Positions 47,046-56,221 of a stretch of DNA of 64,000 nucleotides are shown here, one piece after another. Both the position numbers and the translations under genes were made by a program. Position 1 is the first letter of the stretch. Every line of letters begins with the position of its first letter. The stretch spans positions 38,829 through 102,828 of the forward strand of contig JAJDTL010000036.1 in assembly GCA_022827195.1 (NCBI GenBank), written 5' to 3'. Source of the DNA: Caldilineaceae bacterium (GTDB lineage Bacteria; Chloroflexota; Anaerolineae; Caldilineales; Caldilineaceae). The notes beneath the pieces are model-generated. The model worked only from the letters and a program-made list of their open reading frames with translations, was not told the DNA's origin and did no database searches.

Positions 47046-47076
47046 TTCGAAGGAACACCAACAGGGCCGCTCCTGA

Positions 47077-48036
47077 TCACCCCCGCAACTCCAGGTACGC
47101 TGTCTCCTCCGCCGTCAGCTCGATCTCCGTCGCCTCCACGTTCACCCGCACCTCGTCCGGCGTGCGCGCGCCCGACAGCGCATGAATCCCCTCCGGCTGG
47201 TTGTACACATACGCCAGCGCAATGTGCGGTACCGTGACGCCCTTGCTCTCCGCCAGCTCCTGCGCCCGGTCCATGCGCCGGAAATTCTCCTCGAAGCAGT
47301 AGACCTTTACCGCCAGCTGATCGTACGGCTGGGTCAGCGTATCGAGGTTGTCGCGGCGGAAGCGGCCGCTGAAGAAGCCGCCCGCCAGGCTGGACCAGAC
47401 GAACAGCGTCACGCCGTTCTGCCGGCACCAGGCGCGCGCCGGCTCCCCCTCCGGTCCGCTAAGGCTCTCGCAGTCTATCCACGGCGAGACTTGCTGCACC
47501 GCCAGGCTGAACTGCGGGCTGCTTACAACAAAGGGAGTCAGCCCGTGCGCGGCCGCGTACTCGTTGGCCTCTTTCAGGCGTGCAGCGCTCCAGTTCGAGC
47601 CGCCGTAGGCATGAATCTGCCCGGCCTCCCGCGCCGCGTGCAGCGTCTCGACGACCGGACCGACCGGCTGTGCCGGGTCGTCGCGGTGCAGCAGATAAAG
47701 GTCGATGTGGTCGATCTTGAAGCGCGCCAGGCTGTCATGAATGTCCGACTGGATGTCGAAAGGCGTCACACGTTTGCGGTCCGGGCTGTGGTGCGCACCC
47801 TTGCCGAGGATCACAATCTCGTCGCGCACGCCGCGACTGTGGATCCACTGGCCGACCGTGCGCTCATTGTCGCCCAGGCCATAGATGTGTGCCGTGTCGA
47901 AGCAGTTGCCCCCAGCCGCCAGGAAGGCATCCAACGCGGCAAATGCACTGTCAAGTTCGCTGGACTTCATCCACATCGTCCCCTGCACCAGCCGCGAGAC
48001 CGGCTTGTCGATACCCGGGATCTTCGAAAAAAGCAT
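47077..48036 (-). CDS. Aldo/keto reductase
   Basis: This 319-residue AKR-family (beta/alpha)8 barrel has the tetrad Asp (FDTAHIYG), Tyr, Lys (LGKGAHH) and His (YLLHRDDP). The cofactor segment SGARTPDEVRVNVEA near the C-terminus is NADP-type. It reduces or oxidises a carbonyl compound; the substrate is unknown. It is the last gene of a minus-strand block and lies 37 nt downstream of the secreted repeat protein gene. Confidence 0.9.
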   Translation of the reverse strand: MLFSKIPGIDKPVSRLVQGTMWMKSSELDSAFAALDAFLAAGGNCFDTAHIYGLGDNERTVGQWIHSRGVRDEIVILGKGAHHSPDRKRVTPFDIQSDIHDSLARFKIDHIDLYLLHRDDPAQPVGPVVETLHAAREAGQIHAYGGSNWSAARLKEANEYAAAHGLTPFVVSSPQFSLAVQQVSPWIDCESLSGPEGEPARAWCRQNGVTLFVWSSLAGGFFSGRFRRDNLDTLTQPYDQLAVKVYCFEENFRRMDRAQELAESKGVTVPHIALAYVYNQPEGIHALSGARTPDEVRVNVEATEIELTAEETAYLELRG

Positions 48037-48073
48037 CTGCGAAACGCCTCCTTGGACACCGTCTTGTCACCCG

Positions 48074-49873
48074 CTATTCGGGTCGGAAACTGCCCACGAT
48101 CTGCTCTATCTGTTCCTGCATGGCCTCCGCTTCGCTTGCCGGTACGGCGACAAAAAGAAGGTAGGCCCTATCGTTTGCCAGCAGCGCCGTCATCACCGCA
48201 TGGGCATTGAAGAGTCCGTGTTCGCTCAGATCGGCCGTGACAACGCCCTGAATCGATGGCAGATTGTTGGTCGTTCCTGCCTCCAGCCGCGTAACCTTCA
48301 GAGGGACCATGTCGAACGTCTCAATCTCGTCCCTCAGCTGCTTGACAACACCTTCCGTCGTCATCCCGTCATCCAGCGGTGCGATGCCGACACCCGCGAC
48401 AACTTTGAACGGCGGCCTCGAAAAGATGTCCAATCTCACCGCAACATGGCCTGCGTTCTCTGCCCCGGGCGTGGACAGAAGCCCGCCCGCTTCCTCTGCT
48501 GCGGCAGGGTCGATGAATCGCAAGATCTGGCCGAGCTGAGCGCTGTGGACGTCAAAAACAAGCCAGCCGCGCGGAACCGCCAGCGAATAACCGAGCCGTT
48601 CGTTCACGACGCGGCTCCAGCCCCGGGGGACCGTCACAACCGGGATTGGCGCAGGTGTCACGGTCGGTGTTGGTGTCGGCGGCTGTGTTGCAGTCGGTGT
48701 TGGTGGTGGCGTTTCTATTGGAATCGACGTCAGAGTTGCCGTCGGCGTTCGAATTGCTCTACTCGTCTGCCGGGAGGTCGGCGCTGAGGCGGGCGCCGAC
48801 GTAAGTACAACCTGTGGCGACCCATATTCCGGAAGGAAAGTCGCGACGATCCTATCAATTAGCTCCTGCTTGGCCTCGACACTGTCCGACCGTACTGCGA
48901 TTGTCAGCAAGTAGGCCTTCTGATTCGCGTGCACAACCGTGAAGATCAGCTGCGGCGTAAGGTCGATTTCCAAGAAACCACTGAGGTCTGCCGAAGCGAC
49001 AGCCTGGAGGGCCGGCAACCCGTTGACCGTGCCTGTCCTTATGTTCAGCAGCTGAACATCACGGAATTCTCCTACTCTTTTCCTCACGTAAGCGACCAGA
49101 TCGTCGCCTGCCATCTCGTCAAGCGTAGGAGCCATAGATACGTTGAGAAACATGGGGAAGGGCGGCCGCGCGAAGAGCTGGCTCAAGTCCGGCTCGATGG
49201 CGAGGACACCGACATTGGAGGCGTGCAGGATTTCGAGTATTTCATGCAGCGTGGCCAAGGCCTCTTCGCCGCCAAATATGCCGGCAATTGGGTTCAGGAT
49301 TCCGTCTTGCAGGTCGAACATAACCCAAGGCAGGGGCAGCGCCAGCGAGTAGCCCAGCCGCTCATCCTCTATCCGCTTCCAGCCCTGCGGTATCCTCACA
49401 GTTGGCAGTGGAGCGGGCAGGGCGGTTACCGTCGGTATGGCGGTCGCTGTCAACGAAGCTGTAGGCACCGGCGTCGAAACCGGCGTGGGCGACGACACCG
49501 GCGCGGGTGTAGCAGGCAAGGAAACTGGAGTCCACTGCCCGCAGCTGCTCGTCTCAAAACCTTTGTCAGTCGGGGCGATTTCAACGATCGGCCGCACCGC
49601 CCCGGAGGCGCTGGCGATCACCTCATCGGACGTCCCGCCAAAACCGCTGAGCCGTTTCCAGTAGCACCGCTCACCACCGGGAGCCGCGTAGATGCCTGCG
49701 GACACTTCCAGGCCCACCAGCCAGGTCCCGTCCGGAATCGCGGCAAGGGGAAGTTCGATCACGGCAGTTGACTTCGCCGTCGGCGTTCCTTCCTGGGCCG
49801 ACGCGTGGCCGGCCGCAGCGATCAGAAGGATGAGCACAAGAGTCGCTATTGGCCAGAACCGGCTATTCTCCAC
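48074..49873 (-). CDS. Secreted protein with two PsbP-like repeats and Pro/Thr-rich linkers
   Basis: This 599-residue protein starts with a signal peptide (residues about 1-27, ending HASAQ). It then has a beta domain (GTWLVGLEVSAGIYAAPGG), a Pro/Thr linker, one alpha/beta repeat beginning GWKRIEDERLGYSLALP, a second long Pro/Thr linker, and a second repeat beginning GWSRVVNERLGYSLAVP. The repeats have the PsbP/DcrB-like look common in extracellular Chloroflexota proteins. Starts with GTG. Function unknown; it is exported or cell-surface. Confidence 0.75.
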   Translation of the reverse strand: MENSRFWPIATLVLILLIAAAGHASAQEGTPTAKSTAVIELPLAAIPDGTWLVGLEVSAGIYAAPGGERCYWKRLSGFGGTSDEVIASASGAVRPIVEIAPTDKGFETSSCGQWTPVSLPATPAPVSSPTPVSTPVPTASLTATAIPTVTALPAPLPTVRIPQGWKRIEDERLGYSLALPLPWVMFDLQDGILNPIAGIFGGEEALATLHEILEILHASNVGVLAIEPDLSQLFARPPFPMFLNVSMAPTLDEMAGDDLVAYVRKRVGEFRDVQLLNIRTGTVNGLPALQAVASADLSGFLEIDLTPQLIFTVVHANQKAYLLTIAVRSDSVEAKQELIDRIVATFLPEYGSPQVVLTSAPASAPTSRQTSRAIRTPTATLTSIPIETPPPTPTATQPPTPTPTVTPAPIPVVTVPRGWSRVVNERLGYSLAVPRGWLVFDVHSAQLGQILRFIDPAAAEEAGGLLSTPGAENAGHVAVRLDIFSRPPFKVVAGVGIAPLDDGMTTEGVVKQLRDEIETFDMVPLKVTRLEAGTTNNLPSIQGVVTADLSEHGLFNAHAVMTALLANDRAYLLFVAVPASEAEAMQEQIEQIVGSFRPE

Positions 49874-50030
49874 CGTTTCTGCCTCTCACTGTCTGCCATT
49901 TGACATTAGCCCCTGCTATTACGTGGCTGTCCCACATTCGGACGACCATGACCGAATGGGCGGTTCTTCGATTCACGTTTTGGCCCTAGCCTGTTCTCGA
50001 AGAACTGTCATACCGAATCCTCTCTTGCCC
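49874..50030. other. Short intergenic region
   Basis: This 157-base gap between the secreted repeat protein start and the octapeptide-repeat gene stop has no recognisable feature. Confidence 0.3.
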
Positions 50031-51470
50031 TCAGTTTGGCCGTCCTGGGAAAAACCTGCCTGTCTTCCCGACAGACAGCTCTTGCACCGCACTTATGACA
50101 GAACTTCCAGATCGAATGATACTGCCATTGGCCGTCGCAGAAAGGTTTTTTGCCCTCATTGGAATTGCTTTGACTGCCTCCCCAAAAGAGGAAAAAACTG
50201 GAAGCTGCTGCCTTTCGAAGACTGCCCACCACCCTAGGGCCAATTTGACTCCCCTCGCTCCCATGAGGGCGAAAGATGCCCCCTGAAGCACAAACAACAC
50301 CGGAGTCAGTATTGGAATCATGAAAGGGAAGACCAGCGAGATGCCGACAATTATGCCGGTCGTGAAGAACGCCCCACCGCCATCCATGACGCCTGCGCGC
50401 ACCACTCTTTGCACCATCTCACGCTTCGTAATTCTGCCCTCCGCATAGTCCAGCCCGCACTCCAGGCAGGCCAGTGCGCCGCCTACGACCACCGCCATTA
50501 TCGCACCTTTAACCATACCGCCTGCCGTTTGTGTGACGGCGGCCCGAATGGCATCGGAACGCAGAACAGCTTTGGCGTCGGCTATGTCGGCCAGGCTCAT
50601 CGGATTGGGCCCCAGGGCGTTGTTCTTTTCAAGACTCCACCAAATCGCGTTGTCCGCGGTCGATGGTCCTTTCCGCCATCTAGGGATGATGTGGGACCAA
50701 CTCTTTCCATGGTGAAACTTCGACAGCGCGTCAGGGCCGCCCGCACGCACCTGTGAAGGAATGCTCTCCCAGACCCCACGGGCGTGGGCCAGATTCTTGT
50801 GTTCCCTCCCAGCCCACCGGTATTTCGATATCAATTCCCTTGGCAAATTGCTGAAGTTGAGGTTGCGGGCAAACGTATTGAGAAAGTGACCCACCACCCA
50901 CAGCGCCCCAGCACTTGACGATAACAGTCCGATATAGGGCGCCCTAAACAACCTTTTGAATCTCTTGCTTATGCCGCTGTGGCCATTTTGAACTGCTTGT
51001 TGCATTTCTCGACCATACAGGCGCAAACGCCTGTCCCTATCGCCAAAGCTGTAGCCTTGCCGCGCACCGTAACTGAAGACGCGTCGTTGACCGTAGCTTC
51101 GGACTTTTGGGCCACCAAAGCTATAGCCGCGTCGCGTACCGTAGCTGCAGACGCGTCTCAAGCCGTAGCTGTGAGCGATTCGGTTGCTATAGCTGCGGGC
51201 GCGTCGGTCGCCATGTGGCCTCTTGGAACCTTGCGACGAACCATAGGAGCGGCTGCTCCTGGAGTTTCCAACATAGACTTTGTCATGTCCGTCCCGAGAA
51301 TTCGGGCCATTGAGATGTATTGGAGAAGATACGCGAAGCGAACTAGGAGATACCCGGGTCAACTGCTCTTCGACCTTGGCGGCTGCGCTCTGAATATGTC
51401 GGGACGTAGAAACAGGTTTGGCGGCTTCCCGCTGGAGTCCGCAACGGGACGAAAAGGTGCCCTGTGTCAC
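50031..51470 (-). CDS. Octapeptide-repeat membrane protein with HNH-like motif, unknown
   Basis: This 479-residue protein has no close family I recognise. Residues 91-154 are eight tandem octapeptides of the form x-x-Ser-(Tyr/Phe)-Gly-x-Arg-Arg. Residues 253-280 (HHGKSWSHIIP to ADNAIWW) resemble the His-x-x-Pro...Asn core of HNH/endonuclease-VII-like nucleases. Hydrophobic segments lie at about 182-200, 316-338 and 366-404. It starts with GTG, preceded by GGAG. By eye its codon use is less GC-rich than that of its neighbours, hinting at transfer. It could be a toxin or phage/effector protein; this is inference. Confidence 0.6.
   Translation of the reverse strand: MTQGTFSSRCGLQREAAKPVSTSRHIQSAAAKVEEQLTRVSPSSLRVSSPIHLNGPNSRDGHDKVYVGNSRSSRSYGSSQGSKRPHGDRRARSYSNRIAHSYGLRRVCSYGTRRGYSFGGPKVRSYGQRRVFSYGARQGYSFGDRDRRLRLYGREMQQAVQNGHSGISKRFKRLFRAPYIGLLSSSAGALWVVGHFLNTFARNLNFSNLPRELISKYRWAGREHKNLAHARGVWESIPSQVRAGGPDALSKFHHGKSWSHIIPRWRKGPSTADNAIWWSLEKNNALGPNPMSLADIADAKAVLRSDAIRAAVTQTAGGMVKGAIMAVVVGGALACLECGLDYAEGRITKREMVQRVVRAGVMDGGGAFFTTGIIVGISLVFPFMIPILTPVLFVLQGASFALMGARGVKLALGWWAVFERQQLPVFSSFGEAVKAIPMRAKNLSATANGSIIRSGSSVISAVQELSVGKTGRFFPGRPN
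51009..51200 (-). repeat. 24-bp tandem repeats encoding xxSYGxRR octapeptides
   Basis: Eight imperfect 24-bp units lie inside the gene 50031-51470. The coding period is exactly eight residues; unit cores include SYGLRR, SYGTRR, SYGQRR and SYGARQ. Confidence 0.75.
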
Positions 51471-51547
51471 TACTCACTCCATTTGCTGTGGTAACGCTAC
51501 ATGATCAGGTCTTTTCATCTCTAGCAGATCGCGATTGGAAAGGGCAA

Positions 51548-52378
51548 TCACCCCAACGCCATCCCCTTAAACGCCTCCACCTGCCCCCGAATCGCCCGCT
51601 CCGTCGGCAGCCGCTCGATGCTCGACGCGCCGAAAAAGCCCGCGATTCCCGGCATCATCTGCAGCGCCGTCCCGACATTCTCCGGCTCGTCGAACGGGCC
51701 CCCGTGGCAGATCACCATCTGCTCCGCGTTCACCTTCCGCCCCGCCGCGGCCATCTCCTGCACCTTCTCCACCGCCTCCTCCAGCGTGTAGGCCACCGCC
51801 GCGCCGATGCTGCCGGCCGTCGTCAGTCCGACGTGCGCCACCAGCAGGTCCGCGCCCGCTTCGGCCATGGCGGCGGCTTCCTCGGGCGTAAAGACATAGG
51901 GCGCCGTGAACAGATCCAACTCGTGCGCGATCGCGATCGTTTCGACCTCCTTGTCGTAGCCCATGCCGGTCCCCTCCAGGTTGTCGCGAAAGACGCCGTC
52001 GATCAGGCCGACCGTAGGAAAGTTCTGCACGCCGCTGAACCCGATCTCCCTCAGCTGCTTCAGGAAAACATGCTTCAGACGGAACGGATCGGTCCCGCAG
52101 ACCCCGGCCAGCACCGGCGTGTCCTGCACGACCGGCAGCACTTCCGCCGCCATCTCGACGACGATGCCGTTGGCGTCGCCATAAGGCATCATCCCGGAGA
52201 GCGAGCCGCGCCCCGCCATACGGAAACGGCCCGAGTTGTAGATGATGATCAGATCGGCGCCGCCCGCCTCGGCAAACTTGGCCGAGATGCCGGTGCCCGC
52301 GCCGCAGCCGACGATCGGCCGGCCGGCCGCATGTTGGGCCTGAAGCCGGGCCAGAATCTCTCGCCTGGGGATCGACAT
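51548..52378 (-). CDS. TIM-barrel protein, Tm-1 C-terminal / PEP-hydrolase family
   Basis: This 276-residue TIM-barrel protein is related to the phosphoenolpyruvate hydrolase-like (IGPS-fold) family. Conserved blocks are GCGAGTGISAKFAEAGGADLIIIYNSGR, GVCGTDPFR, NFPTVGLIDG and CHGGPF. It is paired with the Tm-1-like ATP-binding gene 65 nt upstream on the same strand; these two modules are fused in plant and fungal Tm-1 proteins. Its enzymatic activity is not known. The ATG has a Shine-Dalgarno upstream (GGAAGGAGCC). Confidence 0.85.
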   Translation of the reverse strand: MSIPRREILARLQAQHAAGRPIVGCGAGTGISAKFAEAGGADLIIIYNSGRFRMAGRGSLSGMMPYGDANGIVVEMAAEVLPVVQDTPVLAGVCGTDPFRLKHVFLKQLREIGFSGVQNFPTVGLIDGVFRDNLEGTGMGYDKEVETIAIAHELDLFTAPYVFTPEEAAAMAEAGADLLVAHVGLTTAGSIGAAVAYTLEEAVEKVQEMAAAGRKVNAEQMVICHGGPFDEPENVGTALQMMPGIAGFFGASSIERLPTERAIRGQVEAFKGMALG

Positions 52379-52443
52379 ATCGAAGGCTCCTTCCTGTCCG
52401 TATTGATGTATGTGGGCAAATCGGGGCGGGACCGACGCAGACC

Positions 52444-53664
52444 CTACTGCTCGTCGCGCAACATCCCCAGCAGCAGCTTCACCGCCTGCTCGGCAAATTC
52501 AGGGTCGTTGATGTTGGCGTCCATCTCGATCAGCGGGATGTCGGCGCGCAGGCCATTCTTGAGCGCGTCGAAACAGGCGCCGTCCGCGGCCGGATCCCAG
52601 AAGCGGTCGCCTTCGCTGTCCAGCATCGAGACGCCTTTGAGCGGGATCAGCACCGCGACCTCTCCCGGCGAGCCGGCGTTCGCCGCCGCCGCCAGCATCG
52701 CGCCCATCTGCTGGTTCTCCTCCTCGTTCGTGCGCAGCAGCGTGACCTCCGGGTTCCACTCGTAGAGTGTGCGCTCGCGGTAATGCTCCGGCACCGTCTC
52801 GATGCCGCCGAAGTTGGCCATGTCGACACAGCCGGGCACGATCACGGTCGGGATGCCCTGCCGCGGCGCCGCCTGCACCCGCTCCGGGCCCGCGCTGAAC
52901 ACGCCGCCGCAGATTTCGTCCGCCAGCTCGGTCGTCGTGATATCCAGGCAGCCCGCGATGTAGTCGGCGCCGATCAGGTCCTCCATCGTCCGCCCGCCGC
53001 TGCCGGTGGCGTGGAAGACCAGCACTTCGTACCCTTCCGACTCAAGCAGGCCGCGTGCGTGGTCGACGGCCGCGGTCGTATTGCCGAACATCGAGGCCGC
53101 GATCAGGGGCCGCTCGTGCGCGGTCGCTTCGGCCTCGGTCTGCACCATCCCCGCGATCGCTCCAGCCGCATTGGCATAGATGGCGCGGCTCAGCCGGTTA
53201 ATGCCGGCCACGTCAACGACCGAGGGCATGAAAGTGATGTCCTTGCTGCCCGCGTACGCGCTGACGTCCCCGCCGCCGACGGTCGAGACCATCACCTTCG
53301 GCACGCCGACGGGAAGCGTGCGCATCGCCGTGGTTGCGAGCGACGTGCCGCCGCTGCCGCCCATCGCCAGAATGCCGTCAAACCGACCCTCACCGTAGAG
53401 CCGCTCGACGACCGAGGCCAGCCCCTCAGCCATCGTCCGCATCGCCTCGTCTTTGTGTGTTCCGGAGGCCAGGTAGGCCAAGTCGCCGCCTGCGGCCGCA
53501 GCCACCTCGCCGCGGCTGACGTCGGGCGCAAATGCCGGCTCACCCATCACGCCGAAATCGACCACAAGGGTCCGCAGGCCGGCAGCCTCGATCAGGTCCT
53601 TGACAAACGAGTACTCGACGCCCTTCGTGTCCAGCGCGCCGACGAGAAGAACGGTTCCGGACAT
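52444..53664 (-). CDS. UPF0261 / Tm-1-like ATP-binding domain protein
   Basis: This 406-residue UPF0261 protein shows the N-terminal VLLVGALDTKGVEYSFVKD, AMGGSGGTSLATTAMRTLPVG and VSTVGGGDVSAYAGSKDI nucleotide-binding loops, and VPGCVDMANFGG. The family is related to the N-terminal ATP-binding half of tomato Tm-1, which blocks tobamovirus RNA replication; the bacterial role is unknown. The ATG at 53664 has AGGAGG 9 nt upstream. It forms a two-gene unit with the TIM-barrel gene. Confidence 0.85.
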   Translation of the reverse strand: MSGTVLLVGALDTKGVEYSFVKDLIEAAGLRTLVVDFGVMGEPAFAPDVSRGEVAAAAGGDLAYLASGTHKDEAMRTMAEGLASVVERLYGEGRFDGILAMGGSGGTSLATTAMRTLPVGVPKVMVSTVGGGDVSAYAGSKDITFMPSVVDVAGINRLSRAIYANAAGAIAGMVQTEAEATAHERPLIAASMFGNTTAAVDHARGLLESEGYEVLVFHATGSGGRTMEDLIGADYIAGCLDITTTELADEICGGVFSAGPERVQAAPRQGIPTVIVPGCVDMANFGGIETVPEHYRERTLYEWNPEVTLLRTNEEENQQMGAMLAAAANAGSPGEVAVLIPLKGVSMLDSEGDRFWDPAADGACFDALKNGLRADIPLIEMDANINDPEFAEQAVKLLLGMLRDEQ

Positions 53665-53820
53665 GGCATTCCTCCTGTAATCTGTTGGCAACAGGCCTCA
53701 AACCGCCGCAGATCTCTTCGTACTGCCAAACGGCTCCTGCTTACCCTTCTTTGCGCGAGGACTCCAGTTTCGCAGATTCATCCTGGGCACCAAGTCTTCA
53801 AATGGAGGAGGCTAAGCGGC

Positions 53821-54909
53821 TCACGCCCGGATCCGCTCCTCTTTCTCCCGCGCAATACGCAGAAACTCCTGCACTTTGACAGGCTGCCCGATGCGGTTGC
53901 TTTCGATGGCTGCAAAGATCAGGGCAACCGACTGCAGGTTGTCCTCGACATTCGTCGCCATAGGCGGGCCGCCGTCCAGCCAGTCGAGGAACTGAGCAAT
54001 CAACCACTCGTTCCTCCATTTGGATTGCTCAAGCAGAGGTATCTCCTCGCCCTGGCCCTCGCGGCTGTACTGCTTCGGTCGATAGGGGAATCGCTCGATG
54101 CGCCGGTTGTCCATGATCAGCGTCTCATGCTCGCATTCGGCGCGGACGTACTCGTGCGCCCAGCCGTTGAAGCCGCTGGCGTTCGTCTTGGCCCCCTCGT
54201 AGATGGCGCGCACGCCGTTCTCGAATGTCATCATCACGTGGCCCTGCGAGCCGGAACCATACTCGCCCCATTTCGGGTTCCATGTCTGAGCGTAAAGGGA
54301 TTCGCAATTGGAGTCGACCAGGTCAGCGATGATGTCGAGGTGATGCACCGATCCTTCGATCATCAATGCCTCTTCCATTGTATGCCGAAAATGCGCGCCC
54401 CAATCGCCGAAGTTGCGCAGACCGCAGGTAAAGCGGCACACGACGTAGTCGATCGCGCCGGGCCGGTCCGAACGCAACTCCTTGCGCAGCGTCGTCTTGT
54501 CCTGGTCGAAACGGTGGCTCATCGTCACGCCCATTTTTTTGCCGGCCCGCTTCACCTTATCCGCGATGCGCACGGAGCCTGAGAGCGTATCGGCGATCGG
54601 TTTCTCGGAAATGATGTGCAAATCGTGGGCCAGCGCAATGTCCACCACCGCTTCGTGGAAGGCCGGCGGAACGACAACCGAACAGATGTCGGCCCGATTC
54701 TCGTCAAAAGCGCGTTCAATATCGGTGTAGCACTTCTCCGGGGGCAGCCCGAGATGCTGCTGCGCGTTGATGTGAACTTCGGGGTTGGTATCGACCGCCG
54801 CCACAACTTCGATGCGGCCGTCAGCGATGTTGGCAGGCAGGAAGCGGGCGCACCAGGCGTTGCCCTGTCCACCCGTCCCCACCTGGATCATGCGGTACCT
54901 TGTGGTCAT
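53821..54909 (-). CDS. Gfo/Idh/MocA family oxidoreductase
   Basis: This 362-residue NAD(P)-dependent oxidoreductase has an N-terminal Rossmann motif (MIQVGTGGQGNAWCARFLPA), the catalytic EKPIADTLSGSVRI segment (Lys of EKP) and a C-terminal dimerisation domain. Members oxidise or reduce sugars and cyclitols. It lies 51 nt downstream of the cupin gene and 156 nt upstream of the Tm-1-like gene on the same strand. The substrate is unknown. Confidence 0.9.
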   Translation of the reverse strand: MTTRYRMIQVGTGGQGNAWCARFLPANIADGRIEVVAAVDTNPEVHINAQQHLGLPPEKCYTDIERAFDENRADICSVVVPPAFHEAVVDIALAHDLHIISEKPIADTLSGSVRIADKVKRAGKKMGVTMSHRFDQDKTTLRKELRSDRPGAIDYVVCRFTCGLRNFGDWGAHFRHTMEEALMIEGSVHHLDIIADLVDSNCESLYAQTWNPKWGEYGSGSQGHVMMTFENGVRAIYEGAKTNASGFNGWAHEYVRAECEHETLIMDNRRIERFPYRPKQYSREGQGEEIPLLEQSKWRNEWLIAQFLDWLDGGPPMATNVEDNLQSVALIFAAIESNRIGQPVKVQEFLRIAREKEERIRA

Positions 54910-54960
54910 GGGGCGTATCCTGTCAGCGGGGACCGGTCATTGCGAATCTGTCGACAAGGC

Positions 54961-55359
54961 TCAGCGCAGCGAACGCCACGGCTCCTCTTCAAAAACATCA
55001 ACCAGGTCATAGCCTTCCTCGCCGATGCAGGGGCCGAGGATCGCGAGCAGCCTGGCTGGACTCCCGGACTTGTTGAAGGAGGCATGGACCACGTCGACAC
55101 TGATGAAGGCTGAGTCGCCGGCGGAGAGCACCTGCTTGTCCTGATCGATCCACTGTTCGATCGAGCCGTCGATGACGTAGATCACCTCCTCCTGGTCGGG
55201 ATGCTTGTGGAAGTCATGGCCCTGGCCGTGCTCCAGCGTCACGTCGACGACGACCAGGTTGCGCGCCGCGGTTGTAGCAGGTCGGCTCACCCAGCCCAAT
55301 ACGCCCCAATCCAAATGATCTCGCTCCATCGCGGCGGCAGTGATAAACTTACCATTCAT
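54961..55359 (-). CDS. Cupin domain protein
   Basis: This 132-residue single-domain cupin has the first metal motif GHDFHKHPDQEEVIYVIDG (two His and Glu) and the second SVDVVHASFN (His). It could be a small isomerase, epimerase or regulatory cupin. CAGGAGCAACCGCT precedes the ATG. It lies 51 nt upstream of the Gfo/Idh/MocA gene, which suggests a shared sugar-related transcript. Confidence 0.85.
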   Translation of the reverse strand: MNGKFITAAAMERDHLDWGVLGWVSRPATTAARNLVVVDVTLEHGQGHDFHKHPDQEEVIYVIDGSIEQWIDQDKQVLSAGDSAFISVDVVHASFNKSGSPARLLAILGPCIGEEGYDLVDVFEEEPWRSLR

Positions 55360-55562
55360 AGCGGTTGCTCCTGACCGATTGTTCCTGTTGAATAGATCGA
55401 CTGCAGAGGTGTCTGTTGCCGCGACAGTATATCATAGCGGCGGCGCGTCTACACCAAGGCCCCCTTTCCACCAACCGCTCGAAACCGAGCCCGCCGCGCG
55501 ACACTCGTCTTGGACCGCGCGCCGTCTCGATGAACTTAGCCCAGCCACTTGGAGAACGAACC

Positions 55563-56042
55563 ATGTCCGCCGAACGCACCGCCCACTGGACGCGCAAATT
55601 GAACGAGTCCCGCACTGCCCTTTTTGCGCTTCTCGACAGCCTCTCGCCCGAACAGTGGCAGACCAGAGTATTCAGTGAGGGCGACGCTTGGACCGTCTCC
55701 TCAGTCCTCGCCCATCTCGTCGAAAGCGAACAGGGAATGAGCATCCACGTTCACAAGATCCGCAAAGGCGAACCCACCATACCGGTCAACTTCGACCTGG
55801 AACGCTGGAACGCCGGCCTCACCCGGCGGACGGGAAACGTCTCGCCTGATGCGCTGATGGCCCGTGCCGAAGCGACCCGCGCCAAGACGCTGGAGGTGAT
55901 GGACTCGCTCAACGACCACGAGTGGGTGCTGACCGGCCGCCACCCCTCGCGCGGCGAGATAACCGTCGCCCAGTACTACGAGACCATCCACGCCCACGAG
56001 ACAATGCATTTGCAGGACCTGCGCGCGGCCCTGGGCGCGTGA
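55563..56042 (+). CDS. DinB family protein
   Basis: This 159-residue four-helix DinB/YfiT-type protein has metal-binding histidines in VSSVLAHLVESEQ and TIHAHETMHLQDL. Family members include thiol-S-transferases and stress-induced proteins. ATG 55563 has GGAGAACGAACC upstream. It is followed after 70 nt by an inverted repeat (56107-56117 with 56126-56136, 8-nt loop) without a T-tract. Confidence 0.85.
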   Translation: MSAERTAHWTRKLNESRTALFALLDSLSPEQWQTRVFSEGDAWTVSSVLAHLVESEQGMSIHVHKIRKGEPTIPVNFDLERWNAGLTRRTGNVSPDALMARAEATRAKTLEVMDSLNDHEWVLTGRHPSRGEITVAQYYETIHAHETMHLQDLRAALGA

Positions 56043-56106
56043 AGGAGAGTATGACGCCATTCCCGCCCGAACACACCGGTTTGGAACGACAGCTGTCAAG
56101 AACAAG

Positions 56107-56136
56107 AATCAGCAAGCGGGTGGCGGCTTGCTGGTT
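56107..56136. repeat. Inverted repeat between dinB-like gene and higBA
   Basis: Arms AATCAGCAAGC and GCTTGCTGGTT (one G-T pair) with an 8-nt loop. It may be a weak terminator for the DinB gene or an operator for the toxin-antitoxin pair; there is no T-tract. Confidence 0.4.
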
Positions 56137-56221
56137 CGAAGACTTACCGAAGACGGGCTCTATGCTTCAAAGTCTGTGAAGGAATTTGACAAGCTATGTG
56201 CTGTTGACATGAGTCGCTATA

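Noticed and set aside
51009..51200. Regularly spaced 24-bp repeats resembling a CRISPR array
   Set aside because: The units are contiguous without spacers and keep a coding period of eight residues inside an open frame; they are a protein repeat.
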